Assembly (NCBI GenBank): GCA_001566295.1
Contig: KQ964252.1
Span: forward strand, 496,001-560,000
DNA length: 64,000 nt
From: Microdochium bolleyi
Lineage: Eukaryota > Ascomycota > Sordariomycetes > Xylariales > Microdochiaceae
Direction: 5' to 3'
Position numbers and translations under genes: made by a program. Below the pieces are notes generated by a model that saw only the letters and a program-made list of their open reading frames with translations, ran no database searches and was not told the origin of the DNA. Below, piece after piece: positions 12,397 to 23,380 of this stretch (position 1 is its first letter; each line of letters opens with the position of its first letter).

Positions 12397-13467
12397 GTTT
12401 CGACCTTATGAGACGGTCTGGGTTTGACTTTTGGGCGTTCCGAGATACCCCCCAAGGAGGAGTAATGTTTAACTCCTGGTCATGGCGTTGTGAGATGTCC
12501 CTGGGGAGTGTTTTCTCACTCCTGTTTATTCTGGCGTTCAGGTTAAGGAAGATGTGGTGTGGAAAAGGGTTCACCCCAAAGGAATGCGGAATCTAGGACC
12601 AGAGTAGTCCCAATAGATCATGAAAACCGAGTTAGCATGCTTCCCACGTGACAAACCGTGACTATAAGGAGTAGCAAACAAAGTAAAGCCAACACCGACA
12701 TAGCCCGCGGGCGGCGCTGCTCGAGCACCACCAAACACCCAAACTCTTCAAGGGAAAATCAGACATGCCCCGTCACAGCAGCATTTCGAGATCGTGATGC
12801 GACTCGGCCGAGTCGGAGCAGTTGCCCCGGTACTTACCACTCAGACCCTTGCCCATGGAGAGCCAAGCCTGGGAAGACGTACGTTTAGCTGACGGCCCCA
12901 CAACACCATCAACGGCAGCCGAAGGTTGGAGGAGTTGGTTTGTGGTGATGAGCACGCCATCGCCTTTTTCATGGGTTACCCAGTCTTGCCTCGCATCGAA
13001 GAATCAATGCAAGCACGAGCAGGCTGATTCGGGTGCGGGCGAGCAGCGTTTTCGCTCTTGCCAATCCAGGTGCGGAGTTGCAGGCAGGAAGTGAGGCGCT
13101 CGAGGAAGAACTGCAGGCTTCCATCATCTGATGTCATACAGACGTGGTCACTGTATGGAGGAAGGCTCTGCTTGACATCATCTCCATGCTGGTGCCGTGT
13201 TACATCAAAAGCTGAGGCCAATGGTCGCAAGGAACTCGGAGGTGTTCTTGGCCGCCCGGAGTGGGGATATATGAAGGTCTCCTCTTGTCCGAGACGTACT
13301 TCCTATCACGTTTCGCTCTCTCCTACACCATCGCCTCCTCTCTGTATGCACGCACCTCTTCTCGCCCTCCCCTATTCACGGCACTGAAGACTTCTGCTTC
13401 TCAAGAACGCTGCAATAAAAGAGGCACACTCACACGCACGTATACCCTTCACATTATATTGAAAAAG
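12397..13467. other. Intergenic region, promoter of the 13468 gene
   Basis: No coding frame is supported. The last 150 nt are strongly pyrimidine-rich on the + strand (blocks of CTCTCC, CCTCCTCTCT, CGCCCTCCCC), typical of highly expressed filamentous-fungal promoters and leaders. A TATA-like TATATGAA lies at 13268. Confidence 0.5.
13268..13275 (+). promoter_or_regulatory. TATA-like box
   Basis: TATATGAA lies 200 nt upstream of the ATG at 13468 and just before the pyrimidine-rich tract. The position is compatible with a core promoter that has a leader of about 150 nt. No transcript evidence is available. Confidence 0.35.
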
Positions 13468-13989
13468 ATGGCCTCGCGCAACGTCGAGTCCCTAGTCAAC
13501 CAAGGCGAGTTCACGCCGCGCCGACCCCGCGACGAGCCGATGACCACCAAAGGCCACGCGCCAGGCGTCAACGTCGGCAACGACGCAGCCCCGGAGTTCC
13601 GCGCGGAGACGTACCCGCCCGGCACCGCGCCCGTGGAGCGCACATTCCAGCCACGCCCGGACACCTACGGGCCCACCCAGGCAGGGCCGGACGTCGTGGA
13701 GGAGACGCTCGGTGGCGCGACGAGCGCGGACCTGTACAAGGGGATGGGGAAGCCGCTGCAGGGCCAGACGGGCGGGGAGCTGCACGGGAACAAGCACGTC
13801 GGGAACCGGAAGCACCGGGAGAGAGCCGGGCTCGAGGGGACTGGGGCGAGCGCCGGGGTGGACATGGCGCGGCTAAAGGGCGCGGACCGGCCCGAGGGCG
13901 TGACGAAGGGCGTCGAGGGGACAGAGTTCCGCAGCGCGACGGAGATGGTGCCCGAGGGCGCGGAGAGTATTGCCAGTGAGCTGCCATAG
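13468..13989 (+). CDS. Conserved-type hydrophilic small protein, probably disordered
   Basis: Single exon, 173 aa. The ATG at 13468 (context AAAAAGATGG) follows a CT-rich leader. An upstream in-frame ATG at 13261 would add a hydrophobic, leader-like stretch read through the promoter and is rejected. The product has no Cys and no Trp, almost no aliphatic clusters, and many Gly, Glu, Lys, Arg and Pro, so it should be intrinsically disordered and heat-soluble, resembling LEA/stress-type proteins in composition only. GC3 is very high, suggesting strong expression. It faces the NmrA-like gene tail to tail with a 300-nt gap. No family is assigned with confidence. Confidence 0.75.
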   Translation: MASRNVESLVNQGEFTPRRPRDEPMTTKGHAPGVNVGNDAAPEFRAETYPPGTAPVERTFQPRPDTYGPTQAGPDVVEETLGGATSADLYKGMGKPLQGQTGGELHGNKHVGNRKHRERAGLEGTGASAGVDMARLKGADRPEGVTKGVEGTEFRSATEMVPEGAESIASELP

Positions 13990-14289
13990 GGTGTAAGCAC
14001 AAGCGTATTGAGCGTACAGGCTGTGCCGCCAATGCGAGGGCACAAACTTTCAGGCTATGTGTCGTGAAAGAGCTACTCCCTCAAGATTTGCACATAATAC
14101 TCGCACTTTGATTCTCAGGTATCGCATGCTGCTTTTGTCACTTCTAGGGCGGTTCTGGGAGTGTTAAGAAGTCTCTAAACTTGGATGTATAGACCGCAGG
14201 TGCTTGCCGAAGTGCTTGCGCCCAATGGTAAGCACGAGAAGGCTACTGACGCTACCACCACATGATATTGGTCACTACCGAGCACGTTC

Positions 14290-15393
14290 TCAGGCCTTGC
14301 AGTAGGTTGCCTTGACGAGCTCCTTCTCACGCTCCAAAAACTCTCTGAACGTGCTCTGCTTGATACCGTAGCTCTCGACTGGTCCCCCTTCGGTCAGCGC
14401 CGCCGCGTCTCTGGACATGTCGCGCATAAACAGCTGGATGTTAACAAACAGATCTACGGGCTTGCGCTCCGCGATCTGCTCCTCGGTGAGGAACTCGGCC
14501 CTGAAAGGTTCCTTCTGGGCCTCGCCAGTCTCAGCGGCGGCAACAGCCTCTCCAAGCTGCCCCAGGAGCTCCTCCATGGTCAGGAACTCGTTCCACACCG
14601 GCAGGGTCCGCCCATTCCACGCCGCCGGGTCCCGCAGTGCGAGGGCCGCGAACTGCGCAATGTCCCGGGTGTCGACGAGCGGGACCTTGGTCGTGGGAAG
14701 GAAGGCGCTGGTCATGGCCCTGGTGGTTGGGAGGGAGGGGAACATCATGTTGACGCGTGGGGCGAGGAGGTTGAGGGTGAACCAGGCGGGCTGGAGGATC
14801 GTGGCGGTCTCAAAGGGCGGGTCGTGTTTGAGGATGGCCTGCTCGACCGAGCCCTTCCAAACAGAGATGCGGGAGGCGAGAAACGCGAGATCAAAGCCCG
14901 CGGGAAGGACTCCAGGCTGCTGTGCATCCGGTGCCGCTGCTGCGGGCGCGGTGTCCTCGGCAAGTTCCGACTTGGCCGGTAGGGGTGTTGCTGTGGTCTG
15001 CTCCTCGACCGTATCGTGTGCTTCATCTCCGGCGCTCCCCATGTACGCGCTCGAGTACACCACGTGCTTCACCCCGGCCTTGGATGCGATGCCGAGAATC
15101 TTCTCTGCCCAGGGGAGCTCTGAGGACATGGTCTTGATATTGGGCAGGAGGTTGAGGAAGAGGTGCGTGCAGCCCTGCATTGCGGACTCGAAGACGGAGG
15201 CGGGCGCGTCCCAGTCAGCTTGGGTGAAGTGGACGCCGAGGCCGGCGAGTTCGACAGCGACCGGGGAAGAGAGATTGCGGGTTGTGGCGTGGACTGACCA
15301 AGCCTGGTCGGGGCCGGGGTTGGAGGAGAGAAGGGTTCGGCAGAGGGCTGAGCCGATTGCGCCAGTGGCGGTCGTGATGAAGATCTTGGGCAT
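14290..15393 (-). CDS. NmrA-like / SDR NAD(P)-binding protein
   Basis: Single exon, 367 aa, starting at MPKIFITTATGAIGSALCR. The N-terminal beta-alpha-beta has the glycine-rich TxxTGAIGS dinucleotide-binding signature of NmrA-like atypical short-chain dehydrogenases. A VVYSSAYMG strand-turn and the LQPAWFTLNLL block are typical of the NmrA/festuclavine-dehydrogenase-like group. There is no clear YxxxK catalytic pair where a classical SDR would have it, so it could be a redox-sensing regulator or an unassigned oxidoreductase. A Gly/Ala/Pro-rich insertion lies near residues 130-150. It is divergently transcribed from the Zn2Cys6 activator 546 bp away, so joint control is plausible. The longer open frame upstream to 15774 crosses the shared promoter and is not taken as coding. 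Confidence 0.85.
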   Translation of the reverse strand: MPKIFITTATGAIGSALCRTLLSSNPGPDQAWSVHATTRNLSSPVAVELAGLGVHFTQADWDAPASVFESAMQGCTHLFLNLLPNIKTMSSELPWAEKILGIASKAGVKHVVYSSAYMGSAGDEAHDTVEEQTTATPLPAKSELAEDTAPAAAAPDAQQPGVLPAGFDLAFLASRISVWKGSVEQAILKHDPPFETATILQPAWFTLNLLAPRVNMMFPSLPTTRAMTSAFLPTTKVPLVDTRDIAQFAALALRDPAAWNGRTLPVWNEFLTMEELLGQLGEAVAAAETGEAQKEPFRAEFLTEEQIAERKPVDLFVNIQLFMRDMSRDAAALTEGGPVESYGIKQSTFREFLEREKELVKATYCKA

Positions 15394-15677
15394 TTTTTGA
15401 GCGAGATTCTTGAAGTCGGGTCTATAATGCGTTGGTGGTGGAATGTGGAGGGTGGCTTTGTGACGGGAGAGCTGTGTGCTTTGGTTTCGGAGAGAGGGAG
15501 GAGAGAATGGGCCGAGGAGGGTTATATACCTCATGCCCTGCCCCATACAAGCTCGAGGATATGCTGACCCTCGGAGACTATTCCAGCGGTAGCGTCCCGA
15601 TGCTGAACGATGTCGCGGCCAGGACATTGAAATCGACACTCGAGAGGGAAGGAAGGACCGGCCGGGTCCCACTTTTG

Positions 15678-15688
15678 CGGAAAGTCCG
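15678..15688. promoter_or_regulatory. CGG-N5-CCG inverted site 1
   Basis: CGGAAAGTCCG, extended to GCGGA-N3-TCCGC by its flanks. It is a candidate binding site for a dimeric Zn2Cys6 activator, possibly the product of the adjacent gene. Confidence 0.5.
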
Positions 15689-15708
15689 CAGCGGCGGTGC
15701 AGGCCGCA

Positions 15709-15751
15709 CGATTGGCTGCTTCCGATCCACTCTTCCCGGGCAAGCCAATCG
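15709..15751. promoter_or_regulatory. Inverted CCAAT-box pair
   Basis: CGATTGGCT (15709-15717) and AGCCAATCG (15743-15751) are perfect inverted copies 25 nt apart. Each contains a CCAAT pentamer, the recognition element of the fungal HAP/CBC complex. Confidence 0.45.
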
Positions 15752-15781
15752 CCGGCCGCTCCTGCCGACGACATGCCGCGG

Positions 15782-15792
15782 CGGAAAGTCCG
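15782..15792. promoter_or_regulatory. CGG-N5-CCG inverted site 2
   Basis: CGGAAAGTCCG, identical over all 11 bases to site 1 about 104 bp away. Confidence 0.5.
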
Positions 15793-15913
15793 TCAGCAGC
15801 CCTGGCTTGCAGCAGACATCCCTTCTCCTCCGTCGTCTTCTCGGCCTCTGCTTCTTCCCCATCCCACCGGATCGTGAAAGCGACTCTCGCGACAGCATCA
15901 TGAGCTGGAGCCC

Positions 15914-15924
15914 CGGAAGCTCCG
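15914..15924. promoter_or_regulatory. CGG-N5-CCG inverted site 3
   Basis: CGGAAGCTCCG, the same spacing with a different centre, only 15 nt upstream of the activator ATG at 15940. A factor bound here would sit over the transcript leader. Confidence 0.35.
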
Positions 15925-15939
15925 CAAACACAGCTTGCC

Positions 15940-17767
15940 ATGTATGCGCCCGCGGACCCGTCGAGCACGGCCCGCCGCAAGTCGTGCCTCGCCTGCACCC
16001 GCTCCAAACGCCGCTGTGATCTCGGCGTCCCGTTGTGCGCGCGATGTGCCGAGAGGCAGATGAAATGCGTCTATGCTCCTGTCGTAGCGACGCGCAGACG
16101 CCGGGTTAACAACACAAACAACAAAGACTCTTCGACGACACGTCATGACCCGCCACCACGTGAAACAGCCCCAGCAACAGACGCAGTCCCAGAAGTCGAT
16201 ATGGGCATCAGTATGAACGAAGACCCGGTCTTGAACATCGACGACGACTTCGGTGCCGCCCTGCTTCACCCGACCTTCCTTGGTGGTTCTGGGTTCGACA
16301 TGATGGATTCCATCTTCGCCACAAACCTCCACAACACTACCACCACGACAACGCCTTCTCTTGTTTTCTCAGCCCAGACCATCTCTTCCTCGTCACCGTC
16401 TTGCCGCTTCTCGCCTCTTGCCGTGCCGTCCCCTCCCCAGTTCGTATCCTACTATCCCCAGATCACACCCAACAATTCCATCGTCATGGTCCCTAGCCCG
16501 AAACCTCTGATCGTGCTCCCCGCCGACGCCGACGCCCTGCACAGCGTTCTTGACCCCCGCCTACACTACGCGATGGCCCAGCTCCGTGGCGCCCCCTCCC
16601 ACTTTGCACTGTCGTGTCAAACACCCTGGTCACACCCCTTGCTATACCGAGACAAGCTACCACGGTCCATCGCGATAGCACAGGCGTGTTGCGCTCTCCA
16701 CACCGCTCGGGGAGCCGGGAACGCACCGATGGTGACCCGGAACATCGCCCATCGCGCACGAGAGCTGTGCCTCGAGCATCAGCCCAGCTCGAGTCAGCCG
16801 ATGCTAGACCTACTGGCACACACCCAAGCCCTACTCCTCTACCACATCATGCTCCACGTGGACCCTGACCCGCTGGCCAGACACACCATGGCATTCACAG
16901 CTCCGGAGCTCCAGAAGGCCATGGTGCAGCTTCACGACCGCACCAAGAGCTTGAACTCGCCGTATCCCATAGGCAGTGGGCCATTACGGACAATCGCGTC
17001 GCTGTCCACTCCGGACACGCTCTCAATGCTCGTCGTCCCGTCCAGTGATGGGGGCCCGCCAGTTCCAATACAAGCACCACCGCCATGGTCAAGAGAAAGC
17101 AACAAGGACAGCGGCAGCACAGCAAAGCCCATGCCTATGTTCCTCTCCCTTTCCCCGTTGACTGCCACACGCCAGGTCTGGCAAGACTGGGTCCTGCACG
17201 AGTCGGCACGACGCACGGTGCTCATGGCGGGTCTATTCATGATGCTGCAAATGCTCGTTGAGGGGCGGTTCCCATTTAGCTCCACCTCCTCCACACCAGG
17301 CTCGCCTTCCCATTCTGCTTTCTTCACTGGTACTGGCGCTGCTTTCGGTGCCGGGTCCGGAGGTTCTAAGGTCGGTGGTGGTGGTGGTGGTATTTCTGAA
17401 GAGGAGGCGGCAGCGGCAGCGGCGGAGCAGGCGCAGGAATGCTGCGCGGCTCGGGACTACTGCGTAAGTCCCTGGACGCTGTCCCGGGAGTGCTGGGAGG
17501 CCGAAGATGCGGTGGACTTCGCCGTCGGGTGGAACAAGAGGGCTTTCACAGTTCAGAGCTGCGCGGAGTGAGTTTATTTCTTCCCGTCCTCCGACACTGA
17601 TTACACACTAACCTTCGTCACGCTTGTACTCGCACAGCCTCGAGCTTCGCGTCCACGAAGTCGACCCCGTCCACGTCGACACCTTCTCCAAGATGATGCT
17701 CACCCTGCTCCTGGGCATCGACGAGACGAAAGGGTGGTTCCTCGCCAAGGGCGGCATCAAACTCTGA
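15940..17767 (+). CDS. Zn2Cys6 fungal transcription activator
   Basis: Predicted 585 aa from exons 15940-17567 and 17638-17767. The intron (GTGAGT...CACAG) carries a consensus CTAAC branch site and leaves codon GAC. The N-terminus holds a binuclear zinc cluster with C16, C19, C26, C33, C36 and C43 (C-x2-C-x6-C-x6-C-x2-C-x6-C) with the basic TRSKRR loop. The middle region is Ser/Pro/Thr-rich. The C-terminal 250 residues contain a WQDWVLHESARRTVLM segment of the sort found in fungal-specific TF middle-homology regions. A Gly run and an Ala/Glu run near residues 475-500 are encoded by GGT and GCG/GCA repeats. It is about average length for the class. Divergent from the NmrA-like gene. The targets are unknown; the adjacent CGG sites suggest self-regulation or regulation of its neighbour. 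Confidence 0.88.
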
Positions 17768-18487
17768 AATGGGTGGTCTTTCTGTGGCAACGGAAGATTT
17801 TGGCAACTGTCAGCCCTGTGACCCATGCTTGTGATTGCAGGGCTGCGATCCCTAGGGTCGGGGAGGGAGTTGCCGATCATGTATTAAGGGGATGCTGTGG
17901 CGTGCATCCGTCTCTCGGCCCGCGGGTTCCTTGGTGTCCCGGTGGAAACGCAGGCGCTGTGCTGGTATCTGACTCTTGCTATATTCAAGGGACAAGGAGA
18001 GCTGGCGGTATGTGGAGGGGGTGAGTTTCGAGGTGTTATGGCGTCGCCTTCTGGCATCTGCTTGTGCTCAGCTGGGATATCGACGACAGTTGGGTGGCCC
18101 AAGTACTGACGTGCAATCAGTACTGTGCCTTATGGAATAAATGCTTCGGCCGTTGCTCAACAGGGATATGGAATTGAATGTTGCGTACGATAGATTTAGA
18201 GGAGCAGATGAATCACGGTTGAGAACTCCCAGACGTTTAGCCATGGAAGGTCATTGATTGGGACAAGTGCAGACTGATACACTGCTATGTCCTTTACAAT
18301 GGAGCTGAGGGACTTCTATGCGTGACCGCAAATATCATGTCTGTACGGAAAGGCAACATGTGTTCAATTTTGGTTTCACCGATCCGGCTAAGACAACCAG
18401 AAGAGTGAAAGCATGCACAGAAGACATTTTCTTCTCCTCAATCTTGATATCTCCGCGGAGCTCATCATTGGATGCAGGCGACCAGCA
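17768..18487. other. Convergent intergenic region
   Basis: It lies between two gene 3' ends. No coding frame, repeat or RNA signature is recognised. Confidence 0.5.
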
Positions 18488-19481
18488 TTAGAGAAAGGCT
18501 GATGTGTTCGGGGCTATCGCTGCGGAGAGGCGTTTGATACCTCGAATGTGCTTGTCAGACATTCCAAGTCGGTAGGCTTTCTCGGTCTTATCGAGGGACT
18601 CCAACGGCTTCGAGGCAATGGCCTAAGCAAGTATGGGCTTTTAGCTTTCGAGGTTTATACCTCTTGAGTATGCGCGAAATACATCTATTCACGCAGTCTG
18701 TCTCCCATTTCCGCAGCACTGCACTGAGAAGCGGCGGATCTTCAACAAGCTCGGGGTGAGCCACGAACTCCCGAGAGAGGTAGTAGTGAAGAAGATTCCA
18801 CTCAGTGATGTCTCCGGGACCGTCACTTTCAATCGGTGCTAGTATGGTAGAGAGAATGCTGAACTCGAAGTCCGGCATGCCTGGGACTTTGCGAGGTGTG
18901 AAAGACGCAGAGCCCGCCCGGGCCAACAGCTCCCGAAGACCAGCCGACATGGGAAGGTCTTCCTGTCCCCGCAGCTTGCGCTGTCTAGTTTTCATGAGAT
19001 CTTTCCAGTGCAATGCGAGCTTTTCTGCACCTCCGTCAAGCAGCCATCCACCGTTCATGATGCTGGTCAGACGGAGGTCGCGAGCCGCAAAAGACATGCG
19101 GGTGACGGGCATGAGCAGGTCCAAATATCGCGGTTCCTCAAAGTTGACGAGCTCTTCGAAGCATGTCAAATGATACAGAACTAAAGACGTGTTAGACAGC
19201 GTTCTGGCGTTGGAATCGAGAATGGAATGAGGCTTACCTGCAGTCGAGGGGCGACCGGACAAACCAGCGTACACTGCAATGCGGTAGTCGCCGTGATGAA
19301 TCTTGTCCTTGCAAGCTGGCAACTTGCAAGCTGGTCCTGAACCGGTCGAGTAAGGTGTGGTCTCCAGGAAGAATCTCACATTGGCGTCAGATTCCATAGT
19401 GCTGAGCAGCCGCCGTGCAGCCGCCTCAATTGCCGCCCGCTGGGACTGGGTACGGCTGGATGGGAGTCGTTCGCTGTCCAT
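18488..19481 (-). CDS. PARP-type zinc-finger small protein
   Basis: Predicted 288 aa from exons 19481-19238, 19180-18693 and 18622-18488. Intron 1 (57 nt, GTAAGC...TTTAG with branch CTAAC) is stop-free and a multiple of three. Removing it brings together C52, C57, H85 and C88 in a PARP-type zinc-finger pattern (ACKLPACKDKIHHGDYRIAV, then YHLTCFEEL), which in PARP1 and DNA ligase III recognises nicked or broken DNA. Intron 2 (70 nt, donor GTGAAT) is inferred because the frame after the TTAG acceptor encodes a natural ending (AIASKPLESLDK...), whereas reading through gives an unrelated tail. No PARP catalytic, BRCT, ligase or nuclease domain is present. The remaining sequence is unrecognised and helical. 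Role unknown; chromatin or DNA-damage sensing is inference. The alternative stop at 18588 remains possible. Confidence 0.7.
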
Positions 19482-22400
19482 GCTGCTTAAGTTGTCGTCC
19501 GGAAGGAGGTGGTTCTGGTACGATGATCGTGATGGTACAATGGAAGTGTTGTGACTCGGGACGATGGAAGTGGGATGAAGAAGGACGGAAGAGTCTGGAA
19601 CGTGCAGGTGCTCAGAATTCCGAAGTGCTCCCCCTTCCTCGGTGTTCGTCCGTTTGCACTACTACTACTGCTCCGCTGTGGTTATGCCTGCCTGCCCGAG
19701 GCACTGAAGCACGAGAGTGCGCTCCTTCCACTTTAGACACCTTTGGACACGACGGGTCATGGCCGGGTAGTGCTTGCTCTAGCTCCAGGTTCGAGGTCGG
19801 AGTCGGGCAGAATATTGGAGGAGAAAGCTCACCAACTCTGCAAGTCGTCCCTGTGCAAGCACCATGCTCGCGATGATGATTCCAGCATCATTCCGGACAT
19901 GCCCTGCCGTAGCTAAGCACGGCTTCCATCCACTACACATGTGCATTACTGGACGCGGAGAAAGACCGTGCCAACACAACATCGCCGGAGAACCAGCGGG
20001 GAATATGCCGCACAAGTTGGGGTGCAGAATAGGAAGCAATGACAAGTCATGGAACTCTCCCAGAAAGGCAGGGCATGGGCTAGAAGGCCATCCGCCGATA
20101 AGCTGCGCTTCAACCGTCAGTCTTGAGTTGAGCATTCGATGGGAGTTAAAGATTGTAGGAGGAAACAGCTTTGTGGGATACGAGCCCAGCACCGTCCGTC
20201 GTTGCACCTCCATGGAACACCAAAATCAATGCTCCAGAATTACACCCCGGGCAGCACATCGTTTCAGTTCCGCAGTGCAGTGATATTTATCCCCGCGTCA
20301 AGGGTTGTTTCCATTTTTTTCTCTCTCTAACTCTCACCTGCTAGTTCCGCGCCGTTGTCAAGCGCTATACGCGCTCTTTGTGCGAATCGGGAGTCTTTAC
20401 ACTCCTGGCGTGCGTTCGGCAGATCAAGCCCGCCTGCGCTCTTGGTCCTCTGAGTATTGTCGAGGAGCAGGTACAGTTTCATTCATCGACAAACGTAGAC
20501 GACGCTCACTTGCGATAATCATGCCTGCTCCAGCGAGGTCCGTGAGTGGAAGTAATCAGCATCTAAATCGTACAGAATGCCGTGCCTCTGTGAACTAGGG
20601 TATACTCCCAAGCAGCAAAAGAATGTCCGCAGATGTGGGTTTTCTCCATAGTTGCACCTAGTCGGCTTGTGGAGGAATGGTTCCTGGTTGGCGTGTGGTT
20701 GCTGCTTGGACCCCCTGTTGACTAACGCAGGCGAATGGAGCCGCGTGGCAGCCACTTACGCACTCATCTTTGCAGAATGATGGAGCAGGCGAGGCATGGG
20801 CTCGTTCTGGGCGAGCCAGTTCAGTGTTGTCCGCCTTGTGTCACGGAGAAGACTGTAAACAACTTGAAGCGAGTGCACATGATGCCAAGCTTCGCGGGGA
20901 TGGAGCAAGCAACGAGGTCAATGCACCGCGACAGGGCGGAATTCCTTGTGCTGCTTGGACTTGAAACACAGCACGATTAAGTGGCGAGGGGCCAGGGGTG
21001 CGCGCGCGTGCATGGGTGTTTTGATGGGTGTTTTGAGGCACGAGCGAGGCTTGGTGCTACAGCAGTCGTGGAGAACACTCGGGTTGATAAGGCAATCGTC
21101 GACTTTAGCAGTGTTCCACATTCTGATATCCAATGCAGAGCAGAACGACTGGCAATGTTCAGGGTGCGCGCCCGGTAGCGTGTCACGATGCACTGCACTG
21201 CCGGCGCAGCACGGTACACGATCTGGTGCTTGCCGCTTGCAGGGGTTGTTTCGTTTGTGTGCGATGGCATGTCTGCAGCTGGCCGCCCGCCCGCCCATCC
21301 GTCGGGAGCGACTGGTTTGTTGCTGCTGATCGATCACGACCGACAAGTAATTGACAAGCTCGAAGCTCGAATCGGCAATGCACATCGACTGCACGTGACG
21401 TGCTTCGTGCCATGAGTTCGCCATAGGAGCAGCCGTCCCCTATTAATAGACCACGCGGCCTCTGTGGCGCTTGTCGTATCCCGCCAGGGCTACGGAGAAT
21501 GCAGATGGCCTGTGGCGTTCCAAGTGAGTGGATACGGCTGGCTGGGGTGTGTGGCGCGGTCTGTTCGAGGATTTTCGCGAAAGGGGCGCCGGGCTTCCAG
21601 CAGCCGCACGACCCCTGATCTGATATGATCTGATCTGTCTATGTCCCGTAGGCTGTATTGAGCTGGGGCGAGGCTGAACAAGCCTCTTGCCGGCTCAGCG
21701 ACTGCAGAAGTGCATGCGAGTGCGGTTGAGGTTGTGGAGGCTGGACCAGAAGGTCGAAATGCGGGCTCTGTGGCCAATTACGTCATGACGTGCACTGCGG
21801 GACAGCAGCGCCGAGTGCCATGGTCGACTTTTGCAAGGGCAAAGCTTGAATGCGAGGAAAAGTGCATGGACCCAAGGAATGACGCTGTGTGGGTGTCGTG
21901 TCGCAAACCTGGAACCCCTGGAGGCGTTGGACGGTGCAGCAGGGAAGACTCCCTGCCAGCAGCGAGTCAGTGCGCTGGCTCCTCCTTGATCGTCGGTCCA
22001 TGGCCTGCTGGATGCAACGGGACTTCCGATGTGGAGGGCACCGATGTTGGTTGCCAGCATTGGAGTCGAGGTACTCCGTACCAGGCTCGCCAGGCCTCAG
22101 GCACAGCCATGGTCGAGCACACCATCACGTCTGACCTCGCAAAGAGACTTTCAAAGATTGGGGCTTGGCGGCTCAGCCTGGGCGCTGGGCCTGGGGCCAA
22201 ACACGGCGGGCTGCGGAATACGAAGCAGTGTCGTGCAGCTAGGCGCAGATCTAGCGCCAGCCTAGCACAGGGGCAGCAGCCCTCGGGCGACTGCTTTCAG
22301 AACAGGCTGGACGAATGCGTCGGACGGGGACGCTGGGCTGGGCTTCTTCCTGTGTTGATGGGCAATGGCACTCGCAGCCCGCCGATGGATGATGAGGGCT

Positions 22401-23380
22401 TCTGCATAGCCGCCGTTGATGGCTGGGAGAGGAGGGCGCTGGATGGTGGATATCGGTTGGTTGTTGGATTGGCGATCGCTCGGGGCCGCGCCTCGTTGCG
22501 CCTGGTCCAGACAGTCCAGGCAGTCAGTCCAGCTCACCACCCCTGTCGCTTGTCGTCTCTGGGGCGACCGTGGGCCAGTCAACGACACAACAACCGCAGC
22601 CGCCCACACGCAAGTGCCTCCCTCCATCACATCCGCTGTTTCCTGTAGAGTGTCTTCTTCATCACGACTGCCTCAACCATACAACCGCCATACTGCAACC
22701 CCCCGAGAGTCGGAGAGCGTGCGCGTCGTCCTCTGCAAGCGGAAGGCCCAGCTGAGCTATTCCAGACAACGACAGACACTGGTCTCACCAGACAAAGGCG
22801 CCCAAGCATTTCTCCGGCCCTCTACGAGACACCACGCCGGGCATTGTCGTGCGACTGTCTGCGTCTGCCTGCTACGACTACGGCCACGGCCACGACCTCA
22901 TTTTATCTCGTCCCGGCAAAACCTGGGGAACCGGGACAGCAAGCAACACGAACAGCCAGAGGCAAGCAAGCCAAGCTGTGCACCACCTCGGACCCCATCA
23001 TCATTACGACGAAACATTGAGGCCAGGGATCTGCCAGCCCGTGCCTGGGCATTGTCTCCCTGGCTCGCAGAGCTAGCCGATCCTCGAGCCTTTCGGCCTT
23101 TCTCTGCAGGCGACAGGCCCCCCTAACACGCCTCCCACGCCCGACACGAGCCTCCACCTGCACCAGCCTGCACCCGCACCAGCACCACCCACTTCCATTT
23201 GCAGGAACCACCTTTCCGCTCCACCTGCTGCGCAGCCTGCCTCGCTGCTGGCTCCTTCCCTCCCCATCTCCGATCCGTCCGTCTCCCAGTATCCGCTTCC
23301 CAGATCCGTCCGTCCCTCCCACCTCGCGTTGTATTTCGCGCACTCGCCGGTCGGTGCGTGCCTGCTTCCACTCTGCAACC
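19482..23380. other. Long gene-poor region and leader of the GH17 gene
   Basis: 3.9 kb without a supported gene. A 312-residue open frame at 21710-22648 has no recognisable motif, unusual Gly/Arg/Ser/Cys content and is judged chance. From about 22650 onward the + strand is pyrimidine- and CA-rich, as expected for a long promoter and 5' leader. A short GATCTGAT reiteration lies near 21617-21637. Confidence 0.45.

Larger units (their letters stand above)
15394..15939. promoter_or_regulatory. Divergent promoter between NmrA-like and Zn2Cys6 genes
   Basis: GC-rich 546-bp region between two start codons. It contains CGGAAAGTCCG at 15678-15688 and again at 15782-15792, and CGGAAGCTCCG at 15914-15924, all CGG-N5-CCG inverted half-sites of the type bound by Zn2Cys6 dimers. 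Two CCAAT boxes in opposite orientation form a 9-bp inverted repeat (15709-15717 and 15743-15751). Confidence 0.65.

Noticed and set aside
14417..15400. 327-codon open frame opposite the NmrA-like gene
   Set aside because: Antisense shadow created by high GC3 of the real gene.
18623..18660. 38-nt intron with donor GTATAA in the PARP-type finger gene
   Set aside because: Too short for these fungi and gives the wrong frame for the evident C-terminal exon; a 70-nt intron from 18692 fits.
21710..22648. 312-codon open frame
   Set aside because: Unusual Cys/Gly/Arg composition, no domain, competing frames open on both strands.
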